Assembly: GCA_964019695.1 (NCBI GenBank)
Contig: OZ026525.1
Location: 84,082,279-84,146,278, forward strand
Direction of reading: 5' to 3'
Length of the DNA stretch: 64,000 nucleotides
From: Loripinus fragilis
Lineage: Eukaryota > Mollusca > Bivalvia > Lucinida > Lucinidae
Shown: in pieces, positions 44,870-56,392 of the stretch
Layout of the letters: each line of letters starts with the position of its first letter
Position numbering within the stretch: position 1 is the first letter of the stretch
Made by a program: the position numbers and the translations under genes
Notes under the pieces: model-generated
The model's input: only the letters and a program-made list of their open reading frames with translations
What the model was told of the DNA's origin: nothing
Databases searched by the model: none

Positions 44870-47431
44870 TCATCACATTGGTGGGAAAACCTAGGCTTCC
44901 TGAAGAGAAGCGTGCAAATTTCAAAGAAAACCTTAATCGTATAAAAATACAAAGTCTTTTAGCAAATATTACACAAACGAGCCAAGCCACTGATTCACTT
45001 AGTAAAAAAAAGTAAACGCATTATGCGATAAATTTTCTGAAATTTTTAACGAATCAGCTAATTCTTGTAATAATTATAACAATGACAGTAATACAGCAAA
45101 CAACAACAAAAAAACATGGTTCGGACACCAGTGTGCTAGGTCACGTAAAACATATCATCGCGCAAAGAAAATGCATGCTAAACACCCAAGCTCTGCGTCT
45201 AAGGCTTCAGTGGTGTCCGCAAGCAAAATGTACAAAAAGAAACTTAATTATTTCATTCGTAAACACAAAAAAGACACACAGAATAAATTAAGGAAGTTGA
45301 AATCTAAATCTCCTAAACAGTTTTGGAAAATATTAAATAACCTCCAAAGCAAAAAGGAAAATAAAGATATCAGTATAAACGATTTATATAATTTTTTCAA
45401 GGACATCAATAGTCCCAATGATAGTCATGATCCTGAAAGTGAAAACTTGAATTTTTCAATTGACAATGACGATGAAATTTTAAACGGTCCAATTTCAGAA
45501 AATGAAATTTTGAAACGTATTAATAACTTAAAAAACAATAAAGCATGTTCAAATGACGGTATTATAAATGAATATATCAAAGCAACTGCACATGAAATGA
45601 TGCCACTATATGTTGCTTTTTTCAACTTGATTTTAAACTCAGGAGTGTTGCCTGACTCTTGGCTTGAAGGGGTAATACGGCCTATATACAAAAAAAAGGG
45701 TGATTCAAAAAGTCCATAAAATTACAGGCCAATAACGATTTTGAGCTGCTTTGGTGAATTGTTTACCTCCATACTTAACGCTCGTCTTAATAAATTTCTT
45801 GATGCACACAATATACTTGAGGAAAACCAGGCTGGTTTCCGCGCAGGCTACTCAACAATGGATCATATTTTTGTTTGCATGCATTAACAGAAATTGCAAA
45901 AACCCAGAAAAAGAAATTGTTCTGCTCGTTTATTGATTTTAGCAAAGCATTTGATTCTGTATGGCGAGTTGGGCTATGGAAGAAACTATTAGCCAGTAAT
46001 ATTAACGGAAAATGCTTCCAGATTATTTTTAACATGTACAAGGGAATTAAATCATGTGTCTCATATAATGGAGAGCAATCTTCTTTCTTCTCAAGTTTTC
46101 GAGGCGTAAGACAAGGTGAAAATTTATCCCCTGTATTATTTGCCTTATTTTTAAACGACTTAGAAACTTTCCTGTGCGACAAGAGTTGCAATGGTGTTAA
46201 CTTTGAGTTCCAATATGATGATATAACATTGTATTTGAAACTGCTTGTGCTGCTTTATGCCGATGATACAGTTGTTTTTGGTACAGATGAGAAGGAATTT
46301 CAAAATAATTTAGACATGTTCTATGAATTCTCAGAATTATGGCACTTATCTGTTAACTTTGATAAAACTAAAATGGTCTTTGGTACTCGACAAGACCAGC
46401 GTTTTAATTTTAATCTAGGTGGTCACAAAATTGACATCTGTACTGACTTTAAATATCTTGGTGTTATTTTTAGCAGAAATAGGCACTTCCACCAAACAAA
46501 GAAACATAATGTTGAGCAAGCTAGGAAGGCAATGCATGTACTTTTCAAACGAATTCGTAATCTTGATATTCCAATTGATTTGCAGTTGTATTTATTTGAC
46601 CATGTTATTTTACCTATAGCATTATATGGTTGTGAAATATGGGGCTTTGAAAATAGCCAAATTATTGAAAATTTACATAATGATTTCCTTAGACAGATTA
46701 TTTACTTGAGAAAAAGTACCCCTATATATATGTTACATGCGGAATTGGGACGACATCCAATACAAATAAATATAAAGTCAAGAATGATAGGTTTCTGGTT
46801 ATCAATTGTCAATGGAAAAGAATCCAAATTATCAAAATTACTGTACTCAATAATGCTTAGAGAACACGAAAAGGGTTCGTATAATTTCAAATGGATCCGC
46901 TGTATTAATGACATACTTGTTGCTGTTGGCCGACCTGATCTTTTTAAAACTGAGCCAGTCAATAACCCAAATTCTGTGAAAATGGATATTTCTCGAACAT
47001 TGTCAGATTTGTATATTCAAGAATGGAATGAGAAAGCTAACGTTTCATCAAAAGGAAAACAATATCTTTTATTTAAAGACAATCTCAATTTTGAAAAATA
47101 TTTGATTAATGTTTCAAAATTTTATTATTCCAAAATTATCAAATATAGGACTGGTAACCATCGGCTTCCAGTTGAGACAGGACGATGGGATGATATACCA
47201 TTAAATGAGCGAAAATGTAAAATTTGCACTAAAGACGACATTGGTGATGAGTATCATTATTTGCTTACTTGTGACTTTTTTAAGAGTGACAGAAAATTGT
47301 ATTTGAAACCGTATTTTTATGTTAAGCCAAATATACGCAAGTATAGGGAGCTTTTTACCTCAACCAATGAAGCAACGCTCATTAAATTATCAAAATTTGT
47401 TGCAATTATTATGGAAAAGTTTTCTGTGTAG
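44870..47431 (+). pseudogene. LINE reverse transcriptase reading frame, interrupted
   Basis: It would encode the reverse transcriptase of a non-LTR element, which copies its RNA at a nicked chromosomal target. Order: a basic linker (WFGHQCARSRKTYHRAKK at about 45117-45170); fingers region with NNKACSNDGI and IRPIYKKKGD; NYRPITILSCFGELF; then a 518-codon frame from 45875 to the stop at 47431. In that frame FIDFSKAFDSV (residues 19-29) is motif A, RQGENLSPVLFALFLNDL (79-96) motif B and YADD (128-131) the catalytic motif C. A CX2CX9HX4C zinc-binding motif (CKIC...H...C) is near the C-terminus. Three lesions break it: a frameshift in the A run near 45003-45012, a TAA at 45717-45719 between KKKGDSKSP and NYRPI, and a one-base frameshift near 45870-45880. 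Catalytic residues are intact, so inactivation is fairly recent. Confidence 0.9.
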
Positions 47432-47657
47432 ATTGTTTTTCCAAATGATTGAAATAAATTATGTTCCAATCTATATGAAGATTAACCATATATTCTTTGT
47501 TATTAAAGGTCAATTTCCTGTCACGGACTATATTCCCAATACAATAATATTGTATTTCATAGTACACTGCATTTATGTATTATGTATATTTTACTGCATA
47601 ACATGTTTGTGTTTATCTCTTACGCCACCTGTGAGTGGCCTGAGATGCATAGTTTTC

Positions 47658-47663
47658 AATAAA
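47658..47663 (+). promoter_or_regulatory. LINE polyadenylation-type signal
   Basis: AATAAA just before the TTCTG-rich 3' end of the retrotransposon. Confidence 0.5.
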
Positions 47664-47837
47664 GTTATGTTCTGTTCAGTTCTGTTCTGGCAGTAAATAT
47701 CAGCTGTGTCTGCGAGAATGAACTGACCTTCCACTCTTATTTCAATCAGTATTATGGACTGCGTATGCTCATTAAAATCGCCGCAGTGGCTCGGACTCGA
47801 CGGGCACACACAATATACTCATAGACGAAGCAAGTAA

Positions 47838-47905
47838 CTAAGCTCATCGAAAGCGCATCTGAACACGATGCACATTGCTGTAAACTGAACAGTTCTATCA
47901 CCTGC
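47838..47905. repeat. Right copy of the repeat that brackets the LINE
   Basis: CTCATCGAAAGCGCATCTGA, ACACGATGCA and CAGTTCTATCACC match 44228-44305 in the same orientation with several differences. At about 70 bp it is too long and too diverged for an ordinary LINE target duplication. Confidence 0.6.
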
Positions 47906-47909
47906 ACGA

Positions 47910-48870
47910 AAATCACATTATTTTTGCTGCGGAAATATTTGTCACCGATCTTTTTTTAAAATGATTTTTCCAGCTGACCAAATTAGAATTTATATTGATT
48001 GGGATTAAGTTAATGGGCTTGAGGCCCGATACACTTGGCCCACCTGCTTTCTTAGATATTTTCCCTTCAAGTTGGACAGTTGCCAGTTACTAAACCGGTG
48101 AAACCGCATTTGTAGTCGATGAACTGTGTGATAGGATCGTATACCGTCCTTATAAGAACGACAAAAACAATACCGAAAAAAACCACACACACCCCCACCC
48201 CCCACCCCCGAAAAAAAAAAAACACCCCAAAACGTTGGAAATCATTAAAAGGAACAAAATATAAACCGAGCTACAATTATATATTGGTTTGTTTGAGATG
48301 GCACTCGTCAAGGGGACACAAACATTTCTAACAGTTTTCTTCCAGTTCTTTTCAAATTTGCTCAGCAGTTTTCAAGTTGTGTGGTATCATAGTGCATTAT
48401 GGATCATTACGAGTCTGTCGTCACGATGTCCACAAATTTTGAAATTTTGTCACGTTGGTACTTTCCTGCAATTTGTCTTACGTACACATTTAGACACATA
48501 TATGATGGTATCTGCTGAAAATTGACACTTTTTGCACTTTTGTCACTTGTGTCATATTTAGGAAATCTTTTATTTTCATACGTTTTCTGATCAACTTATA
48601 AAAACATGATTTTTCAAACCCAAAGACGGCTGAAGGTTGACATGACAATGTGTTCATTTCTTTTCGCTGTTTTTATTCATAATTGTTTGTTTATCATAAT
48701 TATAACTGTCACTTTTCTATTGATTTGTGACAGTTTTATGGCGCATCTTAGCTGATAGCTATATGTTGATAACAGAAAATACATGTTTTTATCTGTCAGT
48801 CTTCCTGGTTTATCTTTTTAAACCTGCCTGACCCGTCGAATTATCCTTGGCCATACTGCACATTCATACA
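47910..48870. other. No recognised feature
   Basis: A C- and A-rich stretch (about 48181-48235) and AT-rich sequence; no gene. Confidence 0.35.
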
Positions 48871-48873
48871 CTC

Positions 48874-48952
48874 TTATTTCCAAACACTGTATACCCAGAT
48901 CAGCTGGCTTCCCAAGAAGCCAGCTGATCTAGGTATACAGTGATTGGAAAAC
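48874..48952. repeat. Class II fold-back hairpin (inner stem CTGGCTTC)
   Basis: GTATACCCAGATCAGCTGGC pairs with GCCAGCTGATCTAGGTATAC. Outer arms TTCCAAACACT and AGTGATTGGAAA extend it. Confidence 0.85.
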
Positions 48953-48959
48953 CGCTTCT

Positions 48960-49950
48960 GACACCATGTTGTGCAGTGAATCCTGCTTCTGTATTCGCTG
49001 AAAAATAGATGTAAATATTGCGCATCAGTCCATTTAGCAGGACATAGGCTAAGGCCTGCAGTTTTAAACAAACCTTTAATTACGGATCACTGAAGCAAGA
49101 TCGACAAGAAAAAATATAGTTTAACATGCGTGCGCAGGACTCGCGTCTTCGAAACATAATTCATGCATGTATTTTAATTAGTCGTTGATATGCCGAGCGC
49201 AGGTCTTTTTGTTATTGGTTTAAATATGAGCACGAACACAAAAGTCGTCGGCGAAACAAAAACTTAACTAATAAAAATAATAAATGCATACATTGTTTTA
49301 ACCTGGCAAGGATTAATTTCCGCCAAAATCTTCGTGCGTTTTCGTGAATTATTCCGACCTGGCTAAAAACAGTGGTTCCCGGGAGTTAATGGAAAACGGT
49401 ACACCCTTCTTGCCATCTTTACTTTAAAGTACCAAAATACCCGGCCCCACTATGAAAGAAGCACAGATGTAACAATAACCGTCTATCCTCCCCCTCCCCC
49501 TAGAAAAAAGAGGGGGTAACGTTCGCACTCTTTGATATGTGTTATGCATTTCAAAATTAGCGTCAAAATTAAGAAGGGCTGTGAAACAAACAGGTCTTTT
49601 TTATGCATTGACGTTCGATAGGTCCAAAAGCGAGGACATATCCCTGGGGTTTCAACAAAACCCGAGGGACCTGGGGAACGTTAGTGCTTTGTAAAATGAT
49701 GTTTGATCGCTATTATTGCATATATGCAACGGAATGTTCACAAACATGCGAAAAATGACACTTTATTTTGCCACTGCTTCACAGTCAACACATGTGTGGA
49801 CGTTTTCATTGCTATCCGTCTTCCAGAGCGCAGCAACATGTAGCAAATTAAAGCGGACCACTGTAGCCCACCGCAAAAACACCATTAACTTTCACCAATG
49901 GGCGTACATGACTTCAGTTAAGAGTGCGTAACGAAAATTTAATTTTCTTA
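48960..49950. other. No recognised feature
   Basis: No gene or shared repeat seen. Confidence 0.35.
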
Positions 49951-49954
49951 TTTC

Positions 49955-50045
49955 TCAACCAAAACATTTGTTGTGGGTACTCAAAAGAACCGTCTCAATG
50001 ACGGTTCTTTTGAGCATCCAAAACATATGTTAAAATTGATGGGTA
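49955..50045. repeat. Hairpin element with 14 bp perfect stem
   Basis: TCAAAAGAACCGTC / GACGGTTCTTTTGA at 49981-50014; outer flanks ATTTTCTTA and TAAGAAAAT are also inverted. A small MITE is likely. Confidence 0.7.
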
Positions 50046-50049
50046 AGAA

Positions 50050-51015
50050 AATATTTACAATTTTACGCTGAAAAATATGTTTATCTAAATCTATGGGCGT
50101 ATATTGGTCCTAGACTGTATGTTAGCTGGGAGTTTGAATCCAACATTGTATGTCATGTTTTTTATCATGTGAACTTCAGAATCAATGATAGATATCATTA
50201 TTACCGTTCACATAGTTCACATAGCAGGGCCATTCCACCACGGTACTTTACCCTACCCATTATGCCCAGTTGGCTGTGCAAGGTAAGATGCCATTAAAGA
50301 CATGTCACGTCGGGATCGTAGCGGTCGAAATAGGTACAAGCCTAGCCAAGTCCAATCAGTGTTTACATGTTACCAGTCCATGGCACGTCACCCTAAGCAA
50401 CAGTCTTGGCCATGGTGACAATGGCGCCACGAGCGGTCTTTCCTAACAACTTCACAAACGATTATGTCTTATGCTGACTAAACGCTACATGTAGAACTTG
50501 GAAATGATTTGACAAACATGATTTCAATGTGAGATTCTGGTGCTTATCGCTTTATGCGCAAAAAAACTCTCCTATTTAAGAGCCCGTGCTGATGTATCCA
50601 GCGGCGATAAACCTTCGCTAATCGCCGAAGCGATAAGTACTAAATTTTCGCGTTTCGATCCAAATATACGTTATATTAAAATGACCCTCAGTTTTATATA
50701 CATCTGTTTAAAGACGTCCTTCAAGGACTCCTCCCCATCCCCAAAGCAAAGTTATTTAAAGTTTCTCCAAGTTTACATGCAACCAGGTAAACAGGGAATG
50801 GATAGCACATGGTGCACAATGGTGGTTAGCGCACGTGCCTAGTCGCACGAGCACACGCAGTATATCAATGTGACCAGAGGAATAATGTTTGTCCAGAGCT
50901 TTTATCTACTTTCATGCATTAACCCTTTCCTTCATCACGGAAATTCATGCTAAGCTCCATCTACTATGAATAATTACATGAACACACTTTCACGTTTGTA
51001 CAAAGAACAAAGATA
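50050..51015. other. No gene; small hairpin at 50598-50640
   Basis: GCGATAAACCTTCGCTAATC with CGCCGAAGCGATAAG is a weak fold-back related to the CCTTCGCT repeats. A 100-codon frame at 50540-50842 passes through it and is not convincing. Confidence 0.35.
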
Positions 51016-51019
51016 TTAA

Positions 51020-51150
51020 TTTCAGGTTCGCTAGTGTAGGACTATATGTAACTAGATACTCATAAGCAAACAGAACAGACACTGATCAGGCAGCTCTTAT
51101 AAGAGCTGCCTGATCTGGGTGTGCTCTGTTTGCAAAACATGTTAAATGAC
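51020..51150. repeat. Class II fold-back repeat, full (inner stem GCAGCTCTTA)
   Basis: CACTGATCAGGCAGCTCTTA pairs with TAAGAGCTGCCTGATCTGGG around the centre at about 51099. AGCAAACAGAACAG and GTGCTCTGTTTGC are outer arms. The left half recurs alone at 39170-39245. Confidence 0.85.
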
Positions 51151-51179
51151 GTCTCTTTGAGGTAAATGGTTAAATGTCC

Positions 51180-51995
51180 AAGTCGTGAAGATTCTGGTGA
51201 GTCAGCGCTTTTGCGCTTAAGCTCGTATATGTAGAATAGTTGAAGAGCATGATTAATTAAAAACTTTTTCCTGAACATTTGGTAATCTGACAATCTCAAC
51301 ACCACTGCATTTGATTTATTGAGATTTTGTTCGTCAACGCCAAATGTCCCATCATTATCAGGTTTGCATGTAACGCTTAGTCTGGCACAGACATAACCAT
51401 TTGTAGAGCTGTGAAGACGTTAAGTCAGTGGCGCCGTGTCTAGTTCTTAGACTCACTGCTCCGGGTGACTGTAATAAATCAGTATAGACCAATCACAATA
51501 TGTCATTTTACTGGTCAATAGGAAATATTAATAATTATTATTGCTGTTTATGTAATTATTGTCCTACACTGAAAGCATATAACTAAAACTATAGTAAAAA
51601 AGAAAGTAGATATTTCACATATTTATATTGAAACACTATTCATTGACATCAAATCTGCGATTTGCAGAGACCGATACTTGAAACCTAGTCTGCCCCCCTC
51701 CACCCCCCCCCCCCAATAAAAAACGAAAAATTGAAGGAAAAAAAAAAGAAAAAAAACTTTTAAAGACATTATTAATTATCGTAATCATTTTGAGAGATTA
51801 CTTTATATTATCTTGCAAATGCTTTCTAACTGTTCCAGGTCGCTATGTCCAACCTCTACACATGTTAAATGATACCATAAAGCAATATTTCAAATAAAAA
51901 TGCTAGACTGCTTGGTGGGTAGTGTTTGTTTGCTCTTTAAGCACTAGCCCAAAGCATCTATGGTTGCATACTCCAATCCGTTGTGAAAACTTTTT
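51180..51995. other. No recognised feature
   Basis: AT-rich with a C run and A run near 51695-51760. No gene. Confidence 0.35.
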
Positions 51996-51999
51996 GTAA

Positions 52000-52374
52000 T
52001 AAAGCTGCATAGTCTGTAACTTTTTAATTTTTAATTTTTGAAATAAAGTTTCTATTTTTCAAGAATACAGTAAAAATACTCAGAATCAGGTAAATATTTC
52101 ACCATTTTCGTAAATCTACACAAAATAACACTATCAAAACAACAGCATTTATGTTAAAAATCAACTGTCTAGAATAATTCGAGGAGCGTAAATAATTACC
52201 AAGAAGAGAAAAAAAAAACATATTTTAATAAGACAATTCACTTTTCCTTGCAGTTTCCAACTGTACTGACCATATTTATTGTGAAAATATAACTTAATTC
52301 TATTTTTACACATGGTTTAAAAAGAAAATATTTTTTTCGAAAAATGTTCATAGTTACAGACCTAGTCTCTTTAA
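52000..52374. mobile_element. Family X MITE, copy 2
   Basis: Same ends (AAAGCTGCATAGTCTGTAAC and GACCTAGTCTCTTTAA) and same body as 20899-21276. Differences are spread along the length. Confidence 0.7.
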
Positions 52375-52717
52375 TTAGAATCATCGACTGACTTAACGCA
52401 ATGCATTCTTTTATCAAGTAATCTGAACAAAATACAGGAGGCTCAGGACTTGTTTCGGGGACTGTTAAACCGCAAGGAAGCAGTTTCTATATAATTCAAC
52501 AGCTTTACTTATTTCTCTAACATTTGGGTCAGCACACGAGATGTTTGTTCTTGTCAGATATACGCATAAACCTCCTATCAATGCTCATGCTGGCAAGGGG
52601 TCTATATTCTTTAGAATGAGCCATCATCTTTTTTCGCTTTATGTGTACTCGTATGCAAAGTGTGAAGGGCCGCTGCTCGCCGATGCAATAAGCACAAACA
52701 TTTCGTGCGTTGGCCCA

Positions 52718-52785
52718 TTTGTTTAGGTGCTTATGAGAAGCGTCTCATGTCTCATGAGACGCTTCCCATAAGCAGCTAAACAAAT
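52718..52785. repeat. Long hairpin
   Basis: TTTGTTTAGGTGCTTATG and GAAGCGTCTCATG pair with CATGAGACGCTTC and CATAAGCAGCTAAACAAA; arms of about 32 bp with few mismatches. Confidence 0.85.
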
Positions 52786-52904
52786 ATATTCATAGAGAAT
52801 CGTTCATTGACAGACTATCGGCTCTGTAATGATTCACCAATACCTACCTCAGGTTCAGGGTTCACCCATTTTTCGCTATAATTAAGCAATTTTGTTTTTA
52901 AAAA

Positions 52905-53010
52905 TTTGAGTATGACCAGGAACTGCTACAATCACACACTACAGACCAACCCACGGCACCGTGAGGAAGAGACACAGACGACACAAATATATTTTTGGTA
53001 AACAAAAAAA
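52905..53010 (-). repeat. Family N fragment
   Basis: TTGAGTATGACCAGGAACTG, CACACTACAGACCAACCC and GGCACCGTGAGGAAGAG match the outer part of family N. Confidence 0.65.
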
Positions 53011-53210
53011 ACTTAACAAAAATAAACGCGCGTACGCCCGCGTCTTTAAATATTGTCCATATTATAGGGTATGCCTGGAACATGCCATGTGCAGTGTTAA
53101 CCATGCATCACTTATATGTCACTCCTTATTTCAATCAGACGTTAGCATTTAACAAAGGGTCGTTGCAATCAAGGTCACATATAGCAATGGGTAAAATTGA
53201 ATAACAACAT

Positions 53211-53406
53211 CACACCGGCTAGGCGGCAATCGAAAACGTTGATACTATTGACGAACGTAGATAAAGAATCGTTAGAAACAGAGTTTTCGATTGCCATTTA
53301 TCGCCCAACTGGCGACAAATGGCAATCGAAAATACTAGTTCTAACGATTTTTGATCGGCGTTCGTCGATTATTAAGAGAGTTTTCGATTGCCACCTACCC
53401 GGTGTG
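53211..53406. mobile_element. Family G MITE, copy 3, with AACAT target duplication
   Basis: 196 bp. Ends CACACCGGCTAGGCGGCAAT and ATTGCCACCTACCCGGTGTG are inverted, continuing CGAAAAC/GTTTTCG. AACAT stands directly outside both ends (53206-53210 and 53407-53411). The inner stem is TTGCCATTTATCGCC / GGCGACAAATGGCAA. Confidence 0.85.
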
Positions 53407-53542
53407 AACATGGAAATATTCAAATACAATAACGCTCGTTCATGGAAAACATAACTAATGTTATTGCAAATAATTGGAGTGAATACACAACATCAACACT
53501 GTATCTCCTCTGATTCCATTGGTACATTCTGAAAGTGACAAA

Positions 53543-53735
53543 AGACATTTTTATTGCAAGCAATCATGTACAAACCTGTCATTTCGCAAATTTTGACACA
53601 TTTTCGAAATCTTACAAGCCTTCTTTGGACATTATCATTTGTTAACGTGTTCACCAGACTTCTTGCGACGCCATGGTTTCGACGTTGTCTCCAGCCACCA
53701 ACCCATCTGTCAAAAATATTTATATGATTTCTTAA
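53543..53735 (-). repeat. Inverted repeat pair, left copy, open on the minus strand
   Basis: The minus-strand translation includes FDRWVGGWRQRRNHGVARSL then TLTNDNV and LVRFRKCV. The same segment lies on the plus strand at 54801-54990 with an open frame in the same phase. Identity is high but with both silent and replacement changes. No domain recognised. It may be a fragment of an element's coding region or simply a stop-poor repeat. Confidence 0.55.
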
Positions 53736-54075
53736 TAAAAGGTCAGAGAACGATTTGTAAATGTGTCTTTTGCCACTTACGGTGGCGCCATTCATTGACG
53801 TCACGGTGCCCGTGGGCCCTTTTGGTTTGTTTGTTGTGGTGCAATGGTAGGCGAGCACTGGAAAAGTATACACTCGATGCAAGCATGTGACTGGACATGG
53901 GGACGAACTCTCATCCCGACTTGAAATTCATAGCTCTTTGCATGCTACGCTATTTTGTATATTTTGAAAGAAAAATATGTCTGCATGTTTTCAAAGTATG
54001 TTTATTTTACGTATACAGCTGTATGAGGAAACATTTAAGCGTTCCCCAAGCCCAAAATGCTGATTTCAAAAAGCA

Positions 54076-54405
54076 AGTGAGTATGATCAAGAAAAACAAC
54101 AATCACATGCCGCAGAGCAACTTCGGCATCGTGAAGAAGAGTCATATAATGTCTACAGTGACAAGACATCCGAAAGGCAAAAAAAAAGCAAATCAACCAG
54201 CTCTCTCTTCCTCTTCAAGATGATTGCAAAACTAGAAAGGACACAAAGTAATGCACAACAAAACAAAACAAAACAAAGACAAATACAGAACCCCCCAACC
54301 AATGGGAAGCACGCCAAACAATACAGATCAACAACAAAACCACCGCCTTAGAACGGACAGCAGCCTAACCCACCGGGGGGTGCTTAAATACATTTTACTG
54401 GTATC
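54076..54405 (-). repeat. Family N copy, nearly complete
   Basis: AGCAAGTGAGTATGATCAAG, CTCTCTCTTCCTCTTCAAGA, CAAAACTAGAAAGGACACAA and ACCACCGCCTTAGAACGGAC in the same order as at 30268-30595. The central AACAAAACAAAACAAAAC run is slightly expanded. Confidence 0.75.
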
Positions 54406-54529
54406 AACTCTGTCTGACCATATTCTTCCCTGCCTGTTATTCTGACCAGCATTTTGTGACCTTACCATTTTTGGCTGCAAGAATATTGCTGCTAGCTTTA
54501 CCAAGCTATCAACACCCTAACACTCGTCA

Positions 54530-54726
54530 TTGTACGTGGTCTCTCCTGTCAACAATCGTATTGCAACTTGTTTTCATAAAACAAACTCATCATCACCATT
54601 CCTTTTATTTTATCTTATAAATTTTTAACTTTTTCCATCCTCATCATGTTTAGTTAATACCGTCTGACGCTAATGACCCACAAGGGTTGATGCGTCGTTA
54701 AGCACCAAACAAACAAACAAACAAAA
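54530..54726 (+). mobile_element. Retroposed insert, 197 bp, (CAAA)n tail and 14 bp target duplication
   Basis: CCTAACACTCGTCA lies on both sides (54516-54529 and 54727-54740). The insert ends GATGCGTCGTTAAGCACC followed by a run of CAAA repeats. Long target duplication plus a simple-repeat tail is the mark of target-primed reverse transcription, so this is a SINE or a severely 5'-truncated LINE 3' end. Just before the tail is a small hairpin (ACCCACAAGGGT), a common 3'-end recognition feature. Confidence 0.85.
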
Positions 54727-54800
54727 CCTAACACTCGTCAGTACCCACACTTGGTTAAGTAAACATATATTTTTCGCCACACGATAGTTTCGCCCATGAT

Positions 54801-54990
54801 GTTAAGAAATCATACGTTTGACAGGTGGGTTGGTGGCTGGAGACAACGTCGAAACCATGGCGTCATAAGAAGTCTGATGAACACGTTAACAAATGATAAT
54901 GTCTACAAAAATCTTGTAAGATTTCGTAAATGTGTCAGATTTTGCAAAATGGCGGTTTTGTACATGATTGCTATCAATAAACATGTCTTG
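54801..54990 (+). repeat. Inverted repeat pair, right copy
   Basis: Mirror of 53543-53735: GTTGGTGGCTGGAGACAACG, GAAACCATGGCGTC and GAACACGTTAACAAATGATA are shared exactly. The two copies enclose family N and the retroposed insert. Confidence 0.7.
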
Positions 54991-55115
54991 GCACTGCATG
55001 GACCTTTTTGGTTAAGTTTACAAAATTAATGTTATTAAATTTCTTAAATTTCTAACACTAGTCGTCTGCCATTTAGGCGTAGACAAACAGTTCAGTCCCT
55101 GATCAGACTGCTTCT

Positions 55116-55160
55116 GTCTGACCAGAGTCTTCCCTGCCTGTTATTCCGACCAGCATTTGG
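55116..55160. repeat. Direct repeat of 54411-54456
   Basis: CTGTCTGACCAGAGTCTTCC and CTGCCTGTTATTCCGACCAG match the earlier segment with three differences. Just before it, CCCTGATCAGACTGCTTC is a degraded class I hairpin half. Confidence 0.7.
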
Positions 55161-55169
55161 AGACTTCCT

Positions 55170-55800
55170 ATCTAGATAACCAACGTTTTATATTCGGATA
55201 ACGGAAAGAGAAATGTGTTCGAAATTATAGACTAGTTACAGTGATTGTTATACAGTCTAGGGATTTTACTTCATTTCATCATTAGTTTGAGCTAAATGGT
55301 GTTTATCTGTTGTTGATAACTATTCAAAACAAGTTATAAACATCTATGTATTTATTTTACATTAGTGAATTAATTGAAACTAGATCAAATATTCAATTAG
55401 AGCAACCTTTTTAAATGTGATTCGAATATTTTCAGGTTTGATAAATATTGCCTTTTCATCCATTTTTTTGTTTCCTTTTTTGGCTATAATAATTCTTCTT
55501 AACCCACAAATGTGAAATTTGAATACAATACAGAATTTTAAAGTCCCTAATAAGAGTTGTGAGGTTTAAAAAAACCCAGATATTCCCCAAATTTGGTAAT
55601 GCAAGAACATGCAATTTTACAGAGTTTGATACTATTTTTTTTAACTGTGTTATATCAACGGTCTTCCTTGTGGGTTTGCTGCGAATGACTGCTAAAAAGA
55701 AATACTGTTGAAATTTTTAAAACTGCATTTTTCTCAAATCCTGAAATATGGGGTCGTTCAGATAGACTGCTGAGCAGCGTTTCTCGTCAATTGTGTCCCT
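55170..55800. other. No recognised feature
   Basis: AT-rich, no gene. Confidence 0.35.
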
Positions 55801-55811
55801 TTTAAAAACGG

Positions 55812-55925
55812 TACTGCTCTTAAAGGAAAGAATTCACTCCCAGAAGGAGATTATCCGGGGTTAGGTATGGTGCTTGATTGTATCGATTCCTGATCTTTGC
55901 CCCTTTCTCACTTTCCTATGGTATT
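55812..55925. repeat. Family K repeat followed by a family N head
   Basis: GCTCTTAAAGGAAAGAATTC is family K. From 55870, GGTGCTTGATTGTATCGATT and CCTGATCTTTGCCCC are the reverse complement of the head seen at 31745-31785 and within H2. Confidence 0.55.
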
Positions 55926-56224
55926 GGGAATAATTACTCCTCACTAGACCATCTCCTTGATTGTGTACAGTGTTTATTGTGCACATGTGCGCTTTTTGCG
56001 TATATCCCTATGTATAGACTAAGGCTTTGAGCAAGGAGAACTTTTCATCATGTAAGACAGTATATTGTTTGAGCCATTATATGAGAAGTGATAAATATAA
56101 AATATTCACCTTTCTGATGAAATATATAACATTTGCACTGGACAAAATGTATATGACTAATAAGCAAATTGCTCTTTTCCATTTACTATTGCGCCTTGTC
56201 CCGAGAAAACAAGGGTTTCTTGCA

Positions 56225-56272
56225 TGCGATCAACTAAGGCGCAGACTTGGTCAGCGCCTTAGTTAGTTGCTC
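56225..56272. repeat. Hairpin
   Basis: ATCAACTAAGGCGC and GCGCCTTAGTTAGTTG are the arms; the loop is AGACTTGGTCA. Confidence 0.8.
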
Positions 56273-56392
56273 TCTATGATGTACGCTAGCAAACTTGCTT
56301 CATGCAAACTTTCAATGTTTTTGCTAGTCTCTGTGGCTGAGTAGACTGGATTGAGTCCTACCAGGTCGCAAACCAGGATGACACATGCGCGG

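Larger units (their letters stand above)
44870..47695 (+). mobile_element. Non-LTR retrotransposon (LINE), 5'-truncated copy
   Basis: The reverse transcriptase reading and a 3' untranslated region of about 260 bp are present. No endonuclease domain (the usual N-terminal module of such elements) is readable upstream, so the copy is truncated at its 5' end; the 5' border near 44870 is approximate. The 3' end has AATAAA at 47658-47663 and finishes in a short TTCTG-rich repeat (GTTCTGTTCAGTTCTGTTCT at about 47670-47690), not a poly(A) tail. Confidence 0.8.
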
